NCBI RefSeq assembly: GCF_016583785.1
Contig: NZ_NRRU01000058.1
Coordinates: forward strand, 1 to 34,021
DNA length: 34,021 nucleotides
DNA from: Rubrivivax gelatinosus
GTDB taxonomy: Bacteria > Pseudomonadota > Gammaproteobacteria > Burkholderiales > Burkholderiaceae_C
Direction of reading: 5' to 3'
Shown here: positions 33,024 through 34,021 of the stretch, piece after piece
Layout: each line of letters begins with the position of its first letter
Numbering within the stretch: the stretch's first letter is position 1
Program-made: the position numbers and the translations under genes
The notes under the pieces: generated by a model
Database searches by the model: none
What the model was told of the DNA's origin: nothing
The model's input: the letters and a program-made list of their open reading frames with translations, nothing else

Positions 33024-33533
33024 TCAGGCGCCGTCGCCGACCTTCAGGTGCTCGTGTTCGCCCATGCCGATCGGCCGCGCGGCGGCCACCGAAGCTGCCA
33101 TCGCCGCCAGCCGCACCACCTGGCTGTGCGGGCCGTCCCAGGTCTCGGCGCTGCGCGGCGCGAAGCGCAGCAGCGTCAGGTCGGGGTCGTGCTCGCCGTC
33201 CGGGAACCACGGGCGCGCGGCCGCGCTCCACAGCGCCGCCTTGCGCTCGGCGCTGTCGACGATCTCGGCCTGCCCGGTGATCGAGACATAGGTCGAGCGT
33301 GCAGTGTCGACGAAGGCCAGGTTGGCCTCGCTCGCGCCAACGCCCAGCAGCGGCTGCATCGTGCGCTGCGAAATGAAGAACCAGAACCGCCCGTGTTCGT
33401 CGAACTCGAGCGGGGTCAGCGGCCGGCTCTTCAGCTCGCCGCCTTCGGCCAGCGTCAGCATCGCGAAACGCTGGCCCTCGAGTGTCTCGGCGAGGCGGCG
33501 TCCGTCTTCGCTGGTTTGGGGGCAGATCTTCAT
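33024..33533 (-). CDS. Pyridoxamine 5'-phosphate oxidase-fold protein (general stress protein 26-like)
   Basis: A 169-residue soluble split-barrel protein. RFAMLTLAEGGELKSRPLTPLEFDEHGRFWFFIS (about 22-55, in pieces), VDTARSTYVSITGQAEIVD and ALWSAAARPWFPDG match the general stress protein 26 / Pyridox_oxase_2 group, which binds flavin (FMN or FAD) and whose reaction is unknown. GEHDPDLTLLRFAP and the C-terminal tail are also typical. Start ATG 33531-33533; ribosome site weak. It ends in a strong terminator. Confidence 0.85.
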   Translation of the reverse strand: MKICPQTSEDGRRLAETLEGQRFAMLTLAEGGELKSRPLTPLEFDEHGRFWFFISQRTMQPLLGVGASEANLAFVDTARSTYVSITGQAEIVDSAERKAALWSAAARPWFPDGEHDPDLTLLRFAPRSAETWDGPHSQVVRLAAMAASVAAARPIGMGEHEHLKVGDGA

Positions 33534-33672
33534 GGCGGCATCCGGGTGGTCGGCGGGGGCGCCGGGACCGCGGGTGTGGCACCCGCGGCGTTCAGCCCCA
33601 CTGTAGGCAGCCGCTGCGGCGCGCCGGTCGGAACAGCTGCCTCCTCGCCGTAGGACACGCGCGCGACCGGTG

Positions 33673-34021
33673 TCAGCCGGTGGCCACCAGCCGCGCCAGC
33701 CGCCACAGCACGCGCCGGTGCGCTCGCACGATCTCCTCGGCCGCGGCGGAGCCGGCGGGCTCCTTCAGCGTCGCGCTGCCGGCGCGCGGCGGCACGCGCC
33801 CGGCGGGATCCTCCAGCCACCAGCGGGCGACGCAGAGCACGCTGCCGGCGGCGTCGGCCTGCAGCTCGAAGGCCAGCCGGGTTGCGACCGCGTCCTGGCG
33901 GATGCCGAGTTCGTGCAGACGCTGGCTCTGCTGGCGCAGCGTCTTCAGTTCGGCCGGCGGCAGCGCCAGCGCGTCGGCCTCGCGGCGCAGCGCGGTGGCG
34001 CGGATCGCTTCGGTGCGCGCG
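33673..34021 (-). CDS. Unknown protein, C-terminal part (runs off right edge)
   Basis: The minus-strand frame ending with TGA at 33673-33675 stays open to the window edge (about 115 residues). It is Arg/Ala/Leu-rich with helix-like segments (ELKTLRQQSQRLHELG) and a small Trp-containing stretch (CVARWWLED). Codon use looks coding. The N-terminus and any start are outside, and I recognise no family. It lies upstream of the pyridoxamine-oxidase-fold gene on the same strand, separated by 139 bases without a gene. Confidence 0.45.
   Translation of the reverse strand, partial: ARTEAIRATALRREADALALPPAELKTLRQQSQRLHELGIRQDAVATRLAFELQADAAGSVLCVARWWLEDPAGRVPPRAGSATLKEPAGSAAAEEIVRAHRRVLWRLARLVATG

Noticed and set aside
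33530..33820. A 96-codon minus-strand frame overlapping the pyridoxamine-oxidase-fold gene start
   Set aside because: It is Arg/Ala-rich and overlaps a different, better-supported frame (33673-34021) on the same strand.

Overview
This is a GC-rich chromosomal segment from a purple phototrophic betaproteobacterium, most likely Rubrivivax gelatinosus or a close relative. The best evidence is the light-harvesting 2 (LH2) locus. pucB and pucA encode the beta and alpha polypeptides, and the alpha chain carries the long Ala/Pro-rich C-terminal tail that I associate with Rubrivivax LH2. pucC lies on the opposite strand and converges on pucBA instead of following it. The rest is compact and mostly housekeeping, envelope or signalling. 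I see no tRNA, rRNA, insertion sequence, prophage or CRISPR array.

Layout. 1-2.1 kb: the end of an unknown gene, a 44-aa membrane peptide, a YitT-like membrane protein and glutamate racemase. 2.2-5.4 kb: a TonB-dependent receptor with an FNR-type palindrome upstream, and a YfcG-like glutathione transferase. 5.4-7.3 kb: a ZIP metal transporter overlapping a small gene at each end, and a divergent small acidic protein. 7.4-11.8 kb: a membrane diguanylate cyclase, a metallophosphoesterase, a lipid kinase of the diacylglycerol kinase family and a small membrane protein. 11.9-14.4 kb: pucC and pucBA, separated by a terminator, a GTAG-type REP palindrome and a hairpin; the pucBA promoter has two PpsR/CrtJ-type sites.

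14.5-19.7 kb holds the most unusual locus. It is a tight three-gene operon of a TIR-domain protein, a large PAS/GAF protein shaped like a histidine kinase but with Asn in place of the phosphoacceptor His, and a CHAT (caspase-like) protease fused to a receiver-like domain lacking its phospho-Asp. TIR and CHAT domains are typical effectors of bacterial conflict systems, and here a decayed two-component pair seems to link them. I regard it as a candidate undescribed sensing or defence system.

20.0-24.6 kb: a 2-oxoacid:acceptor oxidoreductase operon (gamma, alpha, beta, and a GltD-like FAD/NAD(P)/iron-sulfur subunit) with an FNR-type palindrome and a well-placed -10 upstream, as expected for an oxygen-sensitive enzyme. 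24.6-28.7 kb: small envelope proteins, a receiver-only response regulator with a CHASE3 NarL-family kinase, and a four-gene operon of small envelope or stress proteins (DUF1328, DUF883-like, a 53-aa peptide, a BON lipoprotein). 28.8-34.0 kb: a phospholipase D/cardiolipin synthase-like lipoprotein, a Cys-containing exported protein, class II fumarase, a second DUF1328 gene coupled to an exported protein, a pyridoxamine-oxidase-fold stress protein, and the C-terminal end of an unknown gene running off the right edge.

Functions are read from motifs by eye. No database search was run.
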